DNA of 64,000 bases from Epiperipatus broadwayi (Eukaryota; Onychophora; Udeonychophora; Euonychophora; Peripatidae), in NCBI GenBank assembly GCA_028023455.1, contig JAQFVV010012573.1, positions 992,001 through 1,056,000 of the forward strand. The letters run 5' to 3'. The notes beneath the pieces were generated by a model that had not been told where the DNA came from, searched no databases, and worked only from the letters and a program-made list of their open reading frames with translations. Position numbers and translations under genes: made by a program. This document shows positions 22,401-36,099 of this stretch, piece after piece; the first letter of the stretch is position 1; the number at the start of each line of letters is the position of its first letter.

Positions 22401-24660
22401 AATAGCTTGATAGTATGTATAGTGATTAGCATATTTCACAAACCTAATTAAAACTTTGCATTTTTTTTCAAAAGGAGTTTCGAATTTCAATTAAGTTTAT
22501 TACTATTTCCATACAGTTTGCTTATAAAAAATCCAACTGATCATCCAATTATTGATTGGTAAATGGGGATGTAAACTATTTTTAGATAAAAGAAGAAAGT
22601 CATCAAGCGACTGTTGATTTGTCGAAGTGTTCTTTTGTCTTTCATTGCTTTTTTTTTTGTGTCAACGTATTGTGTGGTTATTAGATTGAGAAAGCCAATT
22701 AATTGAAATATATAAGTAACTTTTTAAGTTGTAAAGATGCTGATTAAGATTGTTTTACACATTACCGTTATTTTTCTATTACTTTTACAATTTACGCAAT
22801 AATAAAGTTTTTTAAAAAAATTAAATTGACTTTATTATATTTTTGTCTTTGATTTTAAAAAATGTAAAATAAATATAAGACTTTTTTTTTTTAGTGACTT
22901 TTTTATTTTATATAAATAAATCTCAGAAATGTAGAATTTAATCCGTAGGGTATTTTTATATGGTGAGGCTTTATTATTATTATTATTTTAAAGGTCATAA
23001 GTATAGCTTAATTATATCCATATACTTTTAGTTTTAAACCTAATTAAAATTTTTTGGAGGTTTAAAAAATGCTATTGTTAAGCCAAGTTAGCGTAGCATT
23101 AACTTTAATTATAATTCCTATAAATTGTTAAGTATGTGATTTAATTAATCGATCAATACCTTGATTTTGGCTAAAAATATTTTTGGACAAAAACAAAATA
23201 CCTGTCATACAGTCATTTGCAATCATATACAACGCATCAATGACTAAAATGCGTTATCTTAATATAACAAACAATAGCTGGCCGATATTACGACAGCGTC
23301 AAGCCACGAGTTATGAATAATTAAACTAACACCAGCGTCTTCGGGAATGTAGGTAGATACACAAATTCAATAGAGTTATTTTGTTTAACTACGGTAGAAT
23401 GATTCTGAAAATATTTAAAAAAATAATACAATGAAGATCAAAATTGATTCTATAGTTTACGTAGATAATGGGTAATTTATAGCATTATATAATTATTCTC
23501 ACACACGCATATATATATGTCACCCACGCATATATATGTAAATAATAGACTTATATAGAAAATAAGTTACATGTGTGTGTACTCTCTTACACAGCACTAT
23601 TAAAAATATCATACTTATAAATGGAAGAAAGGCAAAATCTGATCAGGAATCATTATGAAAGATTCCTACAACTAATCCAGAAGAATGTTAAAAAGCTGAT
23701 GGTAGCCACATTTCTTAATAACATCAGTTCAATTCTCGCACGAAATAACTTATTTACTATTGCATTTACGTAACAAAGACCTGAACCTCAGAGTTGAGTG
23801 CAGTTGCCTGTCATACCATTTACCTAGAGATTCTAAAAAAAAAAAAAAGTTTCTAAACAATCTCAGAATTTTTTTTTAGGTGTCCAATACCTAACCAACT
23901 TACTAGCCATCCAGTATTGCTTGGCAAATGGGTAACTAGCTATTCTTAGTTGGAAAATAACGATCTCAAGATAAAAAAAAAGAGCAGATGAGAGTATTAT
24001 ATTGCAATGACATTTTTTTATTTATTGTCAGCTATATTTCTATAAGATCATATTGGAATTATATTTAGACCATAGGACAAATTTTGATTACTATATTGGT
24101 AATAGTAAAAGAGAATCATCATCATCGTTTTCAACCATTATCAATCCAATACATTAGATGTGAAAGTCCACAAAAGATTTGGTGCTCACAGATATTCATC
24201 AAATCCACATTAATATAATTGAATAAAAATAAGGACCACCATGTAAATAACAACAAGATAATTTTACTACAAAATATACATGAATAAAATATACTACAAA
24301 TTTAATTAAAAATAAAATAAATAAATCATAATAAAATAGGTAAATTAATGAATAAATATCTGATGTGAACAACATTCTAAACTCTCATTTTATAAACTTA
24401 GATTAACATTTTATTCCACGATTTTTTCCCTTTAGAATTGTACTTCTATAGCCTTTTGCAAAGAAAATATATATACATATCATTAAAATCAGTCAACACT
24501 TAGACAATCCCAATATCAATAACAATCAACAAATAAATCTATATACCATTACTTAAATTTATATACACATGTATGACAACAGTTGATATTTGTAAAACTA
24601 CTAGTAATACACATCACTTTGACTGCACATTTTAACTCACCATGTATGTTTGTTTAGTAT
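22401..24660. other. No gene seen
   Basis: AT-rich. 23190-23360 has more CpG than its surroundings (GCGTT, CCGATATTACGACAGCG, CACGAG, GCGTCTTCGGG) and might be single-copy DNA, but no ORF or motif supports a call. A tRNA-like relic lies at 23690-23750. Confidence 0.4.
23690..23750 (+). repeat. Possible tRNA-derived SINE relic
   Basis: AGCTGATGGTAGCCACA followed 20 bp later by CAGTTCAATTCTCGCAC resembles a polymerase III A box and B box in the right order and spacing. The body does not match the other SINEs here. Weak call. Confidence 0.35.
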
Positions 24661-25130
24661 ATCATTTCAAGATTAATGTAGTTATTTTACTAAATGCAGC
24701 TGGATAGTATCATTAATTTAATTCTGTTATCTATATTATTTTATGTGTAATATCTTAGATATTATTTAAAAATCTTTTTTTCTTAATAATTTAAACACAA
24801 ATAAAGACATATGAAATAGATAGTAGACATTACAATGAATTTTTGGTTGAATCAGCATTCTTTGGTTAACTGAGATTATAATCTTTGACATGCATTTCTT
24901 ATCCTTGTTCAATATTTATTAATATGTACAAATGTCAATTTTTACATTTACTTATTTAATAACATCCTCTTTAGACAAATATATTAATAATTTATATTAA
25001 TTATTTATTGCCATTATATCAATTTAAGCTTAAATATAAACTTTAAATTTAATTAAAGAATAATAAATCTATTTCTACTAAATACAATTTGATTGTATCA
25101 TTAATCTAATTCTGTCATCCTTTTCTGGGG
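24660..25130. repeat. Pair of direct repeats flanking a hammerhead-family relic
   Basis: Stretches at about 24690-24735 and 25075-25125 share TACTAAAT, GTATCATTAATYTAATTCTGT and ATC. Between them, at 24825-24900 on the minus strand, lies a worn copy of element B (GATTATAATCTCAGTTAACC, AATGCTGATT; no intact core). Function unknown. Confidence 0.45.
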
Positions 25131-25316
25131 AAAATAGACATTTGCTTTTATGCCTTATATAAAAAAGAATCTACAGACAGCATAGGATGTACATTAGGAC
25201 TCAACAATATTAAACAAAAAATAAATACAGATAAATTTTTTTTATAGATTAAATGCTTTTATTTATCATATATTAAAATCAAAAACATATTTTTTTTATC
25301 AACGATAATTGTAGCT

Positions 25317-25450
25317 TTTAGATTTAACTTGAAATAATATCATGGGGAGTCCAGAAATTAATTGTCAGTTCTTTGTTATGAAAAATAGGTATTGACTTAA
25401 TTAATTTCTGGACTTCCACTCCCCATACTAAAATTTTATGTTAAATCTAA
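25317..25450. mobile_element. Hairpin (foldback) element, MITE-like
   Basis: Inverted arms AGATTTAACTTGAAATAATA / TATGTTAAATCT on the outside and ATGGGGAGTCCAGAAATTAA / TTAATTTCTGGACTTCCACTCCCCAT inside, with a loop of about 30 bp (about 25362-25394). It is non-coding, about 130 bp long, and would fold into a nearly complete hairpin. The superfamily cannot be told from this copy. Confidence 0.75.
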
Positions 25451-26390
25451 TAACCTCAATTGTGGTTGAAGAAGCAATTGGCTTTTTTTTTTGCTGTTTA
25501 GCACACATGAAAGTATTTAATATAAATTTTTTTTTTATCTCTATATTTAACTTTTTAGTATTGGCACTGTAAATAAAAATGTAAAACTATATTGTATTTT
25601 AAAGTGATTTGACACTTTAGTACCATAATAATGTGTACAATAAATTATTAAGTGACTGAATTTCAAAGTATGATAAGCTCCATAATGATGAATGCTAATT
25701 GTATTCTTGGCAGTCTTGAACTTTACAATAACTTTGCAATATTACTTTGAAAAACTATTATGAAAGATTGAAAACTTGCTTTTTTGAAAAGTTTATGATT
25801 ATTTTTGCATAGTAATTGTGTGATAGTTATTAGAAATTAAAAATAAATAATATTACATATTTATATTCTCCAGAAATATTTTATTTTTAAATATAAAAGA
25901 TAATATTTTTCTGAGTAAGTTACCATGAAAATGGTGATTGTGGGAAATACAATCTTTTTAGAAAATGTTGTCATTAACAATCTGATAGAAAATATAGCAA
26001 TATCATAAAAATTACTAAAAAAATTTAAATCTTTAAACCATATGTTGATAGATTTACTAGATATTAATAATTTATTCATTGAGATTTTAAAATCAAACAT
26101 CAAACAAAGAAGATTTTGGTCATTTCGCAAATTGAATCTGCTCCACCTGAAATTTGATGATGAAACAATAACTCCGAAAATCAAATGTAATTTTTAAAAA
26201 TTTATTTAATTTTTAAAAATCTTTTTTCAATGAGGTCAAATTTATTATAATCTGATAAATAATAGTGGTTTGATATTAAAATAAAGGTTAAAAGCTTATA
26301 GCAAGAAAGAATAAAGAAATCTGTCAAAATACAGAAAAATGCTAAAAAAATTTACTGCTGGATGATTTTGAGATCTTTAGTATTACTATT
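25451..26390. other. No gene seen
   Basis: AT-rich. A minus-strand frame of 107 codons at 25861-26184 has no recognisable domain and reads as low-complexity AT-rich sequence. Confidence 0.4.
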
Positions 26391-26392
26391 GC

Positions 26393-26456
<64 letters not shown>

Positions 26457-26465
26457 GTGTTGTTG

Positions 26466-26547
<82 letters not shown>

Positions 26548-26563
26548 TATTATTATTATTATT
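26391..26563. repeat. (ATT)n array, 5' of LINE fragment
   Basis: About 170 bp of ATT repeat with one GTT-rich interruption near 26457-26470. The LINE fragment starts within about 10 bp of its end. Confidence 0.95.
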
Positions 26564-26569
26564 TTTTCT

Positions 26570-27425
26570 CTTAAGATTAAAATTTGCTGTAAGTATATTT
26601 TGCATTATAATAGTATATGTACTTGTGAAAATATTCCTTTGGTAGATAATTATTGTTATTTGGGAATATATATTGACTCCAGATTGTCCTGGACAAATCA
26701 CATTACCTATCTTTGTCAATGGTTACGTAATTTAAACTATATGTTTTATTTAGTTAAATTTCTTCCTAGATCTGCTCTCATTTTTATTTACATTGCCTGT
26801 TATCAAAGTATTTTATCTTACAATATCATTATTTGGGGTAATGCCTCTCCACATATTTTATCTTCTTTGCGTGTTTTGCAAAATTATACTTTGCACATTA
26901 TTTTTGGTAGATCTCGTTCCTCTTCTGTTCAAGATATTTATATTGCATTTGGTTTATTTGATGTAAATCACTTATATCAATATAGAGTTATTTTTGATAT
27001 TTTTTGTGCTAAACCTTTTCTGAATTCTAGAGTTTATGTTCTAAATACAACTCTTTCTAATAAATTTTAATTACCTTTACCAAAATTTTTTAAGGAATCT
27101 AGTAGAAGACAATATGTTTATTCTGGGTCAAAGTTGTTTAATAAATTTGTATATGAATGTTCAATTGATCTGAATAATATTTCTTATATATCACTCAAAA
27201 AATATTTGTGTCAATGGTTGTGTAGTATGTATTAATTTTGGCATTTATTTTATTTATTTAATTAATTTTATTTATTTCCTAAACTGTTCTTTTGAGTTTT
27301 TGATTGTATTTTTATTTTTATTTAATTTATTTTTACATGTAAATTCCACACACAAGATTTTTCTTGTTTGGAGATTTTAAATATTTGTAATGTACTTTGT
27401 TTTATTTTATAAAATAAATTGAATT
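26570..27425 (+). pseudogene. CR1/I-superclade LINE, 3' end fragment
   Basis: A 5'-truncated non-LTR retrotransposon. In the frame of 26570-27070: NIPLVDNYCYLGIYIDSRLS, W..HITYL, LPRSALIFIYIACYQSILSY, IIIWGNA and LRVLQNYTLHIIFG, the classical thumb and C-terminal region that follows the RT active site in CR1, Jockey and I-like elements. A stop at 27068-27070 is followed in another frame by RRQYVYSGSKLFNKF and a terminal stop near 27233. The 3' UTR runs to AATAAATTGAATTGAA and passes directly into (ATT)n. The RT catalytic motifs are missing through truncation. Both flanks are (ATT)n, so it lies inside or next to such arrays. The precise clade is uncertain. Confidence 0.8.
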
Positions 27426-27427
27426 GA

Positions 27428-29825
<2,398 letters not shown>

Positions 29826-29934
29826 AATTGAAATAATAAATTTAACGTTTACAAACTATTACAAACAATCCTTAAATCCGCAGAAGTGGATTGTGTGTAA
29901 TAGTTTGTAAACCGTTAATTTTATTATTTCAATT
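29826..29934. mobile_element. 109-bp hairpin element
   Basis: AATTGAAATAATAAATTTAA ... pairs with ...TTAATTTTATTATTTCAATT, and ACAAACTATTACAAACAATC pairs with GATTGTGTGTAATAGTTTGT. The arms are about 47 bp with few mismatches and a 16-bp loop (about 29874-29888). It could be a tiny MITE or a solo foldback; a small-RNA hairpin is not excluded. Confidence 0.75.
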
Positions 29935-29979
29935 ATAATTACAATTTTGTTTTTAATTAATGGACATTTTATTTATTTT

Positions 29980-29982
<3 letters not shown>

Positions 29983-30019
<37 letters not shown>

Positions 30020-30020
30020 T
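29983..30020. repeat. (CA)n(TA)n microsatellite
   Basis: CA repeats followed by TA repeats immediately outside the left LTR. Confidence 0.9.
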
Positions 30021-30030
30021 ATAATAGAAT

Positions 30031-32571
30031 TGTCAGACAAACACCTAGTTTGTGCCAACAACACATTGGGCAGCATTTGTAATGAAACAAATGACAAATT
30101 GGAATCTTAATGTATATTCTTCACATCCAATGATTGGCTATGTCATTTGTAATGAAATGGTCTGGTCTCATACTATTTAAATATGTTTCAATCCCAATGA
30201 TTGCCTGTGCCATTTGTAATGGAATGAATGAATTGTGAATATAACCAGATTCATAATAATGCAATTTGAGAGTGTCTAGTTCCAATAATTGGTCATTAAT
30301 AGGAATGGAACATAACAAAATGGCTGTTTGTGCCACTCATTTTATTTGTATCTTGAGGTAATCGTATGAATTTGAATCCCTAAAATTTACCAGTTATAAA
30401 TATTTTGAATTAGACAGTATCATGTGGGGCATGTTAGATCCTCAACATTGTGGGTTCTCCTCATATTCCCATTACTCCTCAGTATTCAAACTCCATGGTT
30501 AGATGTATAATTCTAATAAGCTAGGGTGATGATTACCATAAGTTTGATATGAAACAAAAATATTTACATCTGAGTTATATGTGTAGTATGGCATAGATGA
30601 TTGAAAGCTAGATTAATGATATAGCATATCTAATGGAAAGTTAGATAAATCATATGGCATGGGCAATGAAAAGTCAGATAAATGATATAGCATTGCTAAT
30701 GAAAAATTGGATAAATGATAAGGCATGGGCAATGGAAAGTTGAATAAATGAGGAAACATGCACAAATTCTAATTAAATAAAATAAATTTATTAACAACTT
30801 TATTTCATTATGGGTGATTTACAATCTTTTAGAACAAACCAATTTGATGTTTGGGTAGGTCAGATTACACTTCACTTGATTCATATAATATTATAATTAT
30901 CCCCCATAACCTTTGGTCCCATGTTGAATAGTCATTCACTACTCACTCTAACTATTCACTTAGTCTAACAATATAATTCATGATTAATTTGACATGATTA
31001 TCCTGCTGACCAATCCTATTCCCTGACTTTAGCTTGACTACCTTAATCTATGGCAATGCATCATAATTTACTGACTATCATCTTTGGGTATGAACTAACC
31101 CCTTGACATTACCATTGTTTATGATAGCAATAGCCATTCATACAAGAGATTTAGTCAGTCATACAGAATAACAAATAATAATAATCCAAGTTAATTTACC
31201 AATAATTATGAATATATAAAATTGTTCTGTACTAGTATAAGCATTTAATATTTTATAAATAAAATCTCACCTCAACACCAGTTAGTAATCCAGTCCTTTA
31301 GTTTGTATGCATCTAGATTTTATTACAAGCAAAAATTATAGTGATTGGCCTATAAATCACCCTTACATAATTATGATTATAGGGCTGGATCATCAATTTT
31401 TTCAATAAAAAATAAGAACAAAGAGTTATACAGCAAAGAAAAATGGGTTATACATGATACACATATAAATTTGAATAATTCAAATTGCTAGCCCATATAG
31501 TTAGCTATTCTTCAGCACCTGGATGTACACAGATGATAAGATGGCTGGTTCCTTCTAGATTAGAAAAATTCCTGGATCTTGGGAGTTGTTAATTCAGTTG
31601 ATGTTGTCCAGTCATACTCTAGATAATTGGTTGAATACCTGCCAGTGGTTTCTCCACGATCCTAGTGAATATTGTCTCCTTCTGGTGATGGTAAAGACAT
31701 TACTGATTTTGTTAGATTATAAAATCAAATTATTAATAGGTATATGACTGGCAGTCTCCCATCTGTGATGTTTGATAAGTTTTTTATCCCCATATCCTTT
31801 TGTATTGCTTAATATTCATTATAATTAATATTATTTGGTATAGATTAGAATGTGTGTGGTTCTTTTTGGTTTATTTGGCCAGCTAAGAATTCTTCTTATG
31901 AGCTTTGTATCCATGAGTAATAAAATTTTGCATGAATTAATTTTCCTGGAATTATTAATGTAAGTTTTTTCTGTGGAAATATATTACTCCTTTGACCTTT
32001 ATAAACTTCAATAATCATTTTCAATAGATTTTGGAGATAATTTGTTTTTTTATTAAATAATCAAATTATAAATCAAACCTTAGTTAATTTTTAAGTATTA
32101 TTTTAATGCATGTTGATCACTTAAAAGACAATTATTATCTATTTGTCTTTCTTGATTAAACAATTCAGCTTCTTGTCTTGTATATCAGTGCATATCAGTC
32201 TATGTGACAAAAATGTTATATATATATCATGCTGTATTCCCATTGTTTAAATGTTTAATTTTTGTTTCTTTAATAATTTTTTTAAAATAAATAATAATAC
32301 AATAATTTAAGTTTAAATCCCACTTTTCTTTGTTCCTCTCTTATATTAAATATAAGAATTTGGTCTCTTGAGTATCAATTACTCTAATATTGTAGTCAGT
32401 AATTTAACATAACAAAAAAAAAGACAAAAGATGTTGTCACAGTCTACTTATAATATGTTATAATTTGTTTTTACATAACGAAGAATGTTAATAGACTAAT
32501 TATATTTTTAATTAAGTATGTTTTGCTTCACACCCTCTTTGTTTCTAATAGATTAGGACTATATTCTTACA
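30031..32571 (-). repeat. 3' LTR (left copy), about 2.5 kb
   Basis: Aligns along its length with 38707-41937 after removing the two insertions there. Shared stretches include CAGTATTCAAACTCCATG, TAAGTTTGATATGAA, GCTAAGAATTCTTCTTATG and TTTAATTAAGTATG. The plus-strand ends are TGTCA at 30031 and CTTACA at 32571. The right edge is sharp: after CTTACA the two copies diverge completely. The left edge is less certain by about 30 bp. It contains a 32-33-bp minisatellite. Confidence 0.85.
30593..30757. repeat. LTR minisatellite, about 33-bp unit
   Basis: About five worn tandem units of the type ATGATATRGCATGGGYAATG plus GAAAGTTRGATAA. The same array occurs in the other LTR at 39253-39448, so it belongs to the LTR and predates the insertion. 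Confidence 0.8.
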
Positions 32572-32586
32572 TTTCGCCTCTTCTTA
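32572..32586 (-). other. Polypurine tract of the LTR element
   Basis: Minus strand reads AAGAAGAGGCGAAA immediately before the LTR start TGTAAG. This is the position and composition of the plus-strand-DNA primer of LTR retroelements. Confidence 0.7.
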
Positions 32587-33249
32587 AAGGATTGAAATGG
32601 ACTGTAAGGTTTTCAATCTTTAATTACTATAAGTTATGATTTTATTGTTTAAACCCTTTATTAACCCTTTTTTATGATATTTTATAACAAACAGTTTTCT
32701 TTTATAACACTGCAACTTAAGACAGCTTGATTTACTTCTTTCCACCTTGAAATTTGAGATTATGGAAAGTCAGTTTCCACTATGAGAAATTGACCAAAGT
32801 GAACTATAAATATTTCATTATCATCATGTCATCAAATATTCAGGTGATTGGACTCTTGGTATGATACATCATGTTTATATAAAATATAATAGGGATTAGC
32901 TTATGGAATCTGATTTGGTAATGGGTTCAATTGTGGGTGTTTGCAGACATCTGTCCATCCATGGTTTCATAAATTCTCTCTTCTTCTTTTTAAGATTAAT
33001 TTTTTTAGACTTTTTACATGGTATGGTTTTAATATTTTTGAATTATTAGTGCTATATATTTCATCTCTGCAGCACAACCAGTATTCATTGGGACCTTCTT
33101 ATATGGCCCCTCATATGCATTTCAGAATTTATGGAAAATGAATTCCTGCTGCTTGCTGATATGAGATGTTTTGACAAAAACCAAGTCTTCTATCTGGAAT
33201 TGATGATTTGACTCACTTGATTTTTTGTTGTGCTTATTTGGCATGTACT

Positions 33250-33945
33250 TGATTCAGTTGTGTGCTTTTCTCCGATCCTTTCCAGGATCTATTGGGGTTT
33301 TTGTGGATATGACTTTGTAGGTTTTAAACAAACTTGGGACATTTTGTTTTAAGTATAACCCGATGAATGTGAACCTCCTGGATTTATTCACACTCCGATT
33401 AATATACTCAGTTACATGCTTTGCATGATTTACCCATCCATTATGTCTTGACTCTAAATAAGTCCTAAACAAATGTCCAAGTTCCTCCATGATGTGTTCA
33501 TATAAGTTTGATTGCAGATTTCTTATGGAGGTTAACACAGGTTTTATTTGTAGTTTTTCTACTCATTTCTTCCATTTTTTGGATATGAAAGGGTATGATG
33601 ATCTGATAGGATCATTTCTAGTTTTCCTGTTTCTTTGAAGTGGAAGGTGCCAAATACCTTGCTTGTATATCTAGTATTAGCTTGGGTTTTTGGGTAAGCT
33701 GACATGAATTTTGAAAAGAGATCATAAGCTACTAACAGATATCTTTGTTTATTAGCTGTTAGTGAAGGTCTGTAGAAGTCTATAGCTAAGATCTCATTGA
33801 GTTTTGTTGGTCTTATAGATTTAATTAAACTGACATATCTTTGGTGTAGTGTATTTGCCCCCATGCTCACTTGACATTTCTGGTACCTTTAAGATCTCTG
33901 TCCTGTTTTATGGGTTCCATAGTGCTCATATAAACAATGCAAGTA
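33250..33945 (-). pseudogene. Gypsy-type integrase (decayed)
   Basis: Would insert the cDNA into the chromosome. Minus strand, in order: a zinc-binding remnant (YGTHKTGQ, then YQKCQVSM, about 33870-33935), the DDE core with KLNEILAIDFYRPSL (first Asp), YLLVAYDLFSKFMSAYP, and MILSDHHT (second Asp), then in another frame SIRNLQSNLYEHIMEELGHL (Glu) and WVNHAKHVTEYINRSVNKS. The three catalytic acidic residues can still be seen. The open pieces are 33559-33870 and 33254-33538, with a frame break and stop between them. Confidence 0.85.
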
Positions 33946-34379
33946 TTGTATGAATAGGTTTTTTAGCCTGTCAAGTATCACTATTCTCCACTCATCCATT
34001 TCATTGTTCATTTTGTATAATAAGACCTTATTTTTTAACTTATGTCGTTGAAGATCACTGACTGTATATAAAACTTTCTAATTGAGTTTAGTTTTTCATC
34101 TTGGGGATATAGGTCATGAATATCTACCAAATCATTCTTTATATCCTTACTGAATATTGCATCAATGTTGGTAATGTAGGCATTGTCTATGGATAGGTGT
34201 CATTGTTCTGACATGCATGGGCTTCAACTTAACACATTGGTTGTTATGTTGTCAGATCCTTAACAGTATTGTACTGTATAGTTGAATTCTTGAAACAATA
34301 AGTTCTATATAATCAATCAGCTGTTAATAAGGTAGATGTGGTTCAAGAATTTGAGGGTCTTGTGGTTTGTGATCACTAT

Positions 34380-34660
34380 TGCCTTGGATCTGAGAAACAT
34401 CTGTTAAAATTTTGGAGAGCCCACACTATTGCTAAAGTCTCTTCTCTATAACCATACAATTTAATTCTGGGCCCTTCAGCAGGTGGCTAATAAAATAGAG
34501 GACATCTGATTGGCCATCCTCCTAGACTAGAGATAATATAACTCCTAATTCATAACCACTCCTATCAGTTTATATGATGAAGAGTTTATTAAAATCAGAA
34601 AAAGCTAGCACTGTTGCTCTAGAAATCCTGTTTTAATTTTCCCAAATGTCTTGCATGTTC
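34380..34660 (-). pseudogene. Gypsy-type RNase H region (decayed)
   Basis: Degrades RNA in the RNA-DNA hybrid. Minus strand, about 34550-34600, reads LFII*TDRSGYELGVILS, matching the family's F-x-L-x-TDAS-x-x-G-x-G-VLS start, with a stop and an Arg in place of Ala. YREETLAIVWAL follows at about 34420-34460 (family RNase H: E-L-AIV-A). Not open. Confidence 0.75.
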
Positions 34661-34899
34661 TTTGGTCTAATTCCATTTTTCATCTTTTCTGATGAGTTTC
34701 AACAATGATTCCATGACATCAGAGAATTTTTTGTAAACATGATTGTAAAAATTACAAAGTCCCAAAAATGATCAGATTTGTTTCTTGTTTGTAGGCTTTG
34801 GAAAGTTCTGTATGACACTAGTATTATCAAGATGAGGTCTCATCCCATTGCAACCAACAACATGTCCTAAAAAGTCACTTCATTACTCATTAGTGTATT

Positions 34900-35300
34900 T
34901 TTCTTAAAATTGACTTTGCTTCCTTTATCATGGCATTCTGAGGCAATTATAACATCATCTATGTAAATAGTGGACATTTTCTTGATCTAAGTAGAGAGAA
35001 TTTAATCCAGGCATCTGGTTAGAATGACACTACTATTTATCAATCCAAATGGCTTTTAATTAAACTGATATGTGATGCCTTCCTATGACAATCCTCTGGA
35101 TAGAGTTCTATCTGCCAATATCTGGATGTTAAGTCAAAAGTAGAGAATACTTTCTTATTCTCTCAAATTGCATGAACAGTTTATGGATGGGCAATGGTAT
35201 ATTCCTGTCAGGAATGGTTATTTTTTAGTTGTCTAGCATCTAGACAAAATTTCATTGACCCATCTTTATTCATCACTGTCACTACCAGATTGCAGTATGG
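34900..35300 (-). pseudogene. Gypsy-type reverse transcriptase (decayed)
   Basis: Minus strand, in order: LVVTVMNKDGSMKFCLDARQL, FSTFDLTSRYWQIELYPED and IYIDDVIIASE (the YIDD catalytic box, about 34945-34975). These are the finger and palm motifs of Ty3/gypsy RT. Several stops and at least one frameshift separate them. Confidence 0.85.
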
Positions 35301-35779
35301 TGAAGAGCATTTGGAAATAATCCCCTACTCAAACATCATGTTGATTTGCTTGGTTATTTCCTCACAATATTGATAGAATATGGGGTATGGTTTGGATTGA
35401 AATGGCTGATCATCAAATGATTTTTTGTGGTGTTGGCACTTTGGAAAATTTTGGAAAATATTCAAATGTATTTATCAATATCAATCAAATTGGAATCAGT
35501 GATCTTTGTTTGTATGTATGCTTTAGGGACATTTGATGCTATGCAAATAATTTTAGGTAAGTCATATATTTTGGAAGCAGTGATATTTCTAAGACCTCAT
35601 CATCTATCTGACTACTTTACCAAGGAAATCAACTAGACAATTGTTTATGTGTAGAAAGTCTGCCCCTAGTATGACTATGAGGCCATTTAAGATAAGAAAC
35701 ACATGATAGAATATTATTTGGCCAACATTTATCTATATCTAGATTTGCTTTTGGTCCAGTAAGGTCCTTTGGACTGATC

Positions 35780-35960
35780 TCAGTGGTAGGACTTTAATGT
35801 TAGGATTTTTACATGTAATTTTGTGGTAAAGGTCCCTCAATACCACGGATATCTGTCTTCCAGAGTCAATTAGAACTCTGGTAGAAAAATCCTCAAACAA
35901 TATTTCTATCACAGGGAATCTTTGCAGATCATAGCTAGAGAATCTATCTTTTCATGAATA
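35780..35960 (-). pseudogene. Gypsy-type aspartic protease (decayed)
   Basis: Minus strand reads RVLIDSGRQISVV with the catalytic DSG at about 35859-35868. It is preceded by a FPVIEILFEDF strand and followed by LRDLYHKI, as in retropepsins fused upstream of RT. Short and surrounded by stops. Confidence 0.7.
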
Positions 35961-36099
35961 TGTCATATTGGTGATTTTCCTCATTAAAGGTTTTATTTCA
36001 TTTCCTTTATTTGATACAGTTGCTTGAGATGAGGAACAATTTCTCAAGTACCCATTTAGTTTGTTGAGCTATTGGTTTTGATTGGTGTTTTATTTAACC

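Noticed and set aside
26362-26719. Long Leu-, Tyr-, Asn- or Ile-rich frames over (ATT)n arrays
   Set aside because: They are translations of the trinucleotide repeat in different frames. The same applies at 27424-27903, 42177-42512, 47583-47765 and 61531-61896.
30121-30336. Similar short minus-strand frames in both LTRs (also 38759-38974)
   Set aside because: The similarity comes from LTR homology and internal repeats. The frames differ in length and have no domain, so a shared LTR gene is not supported.
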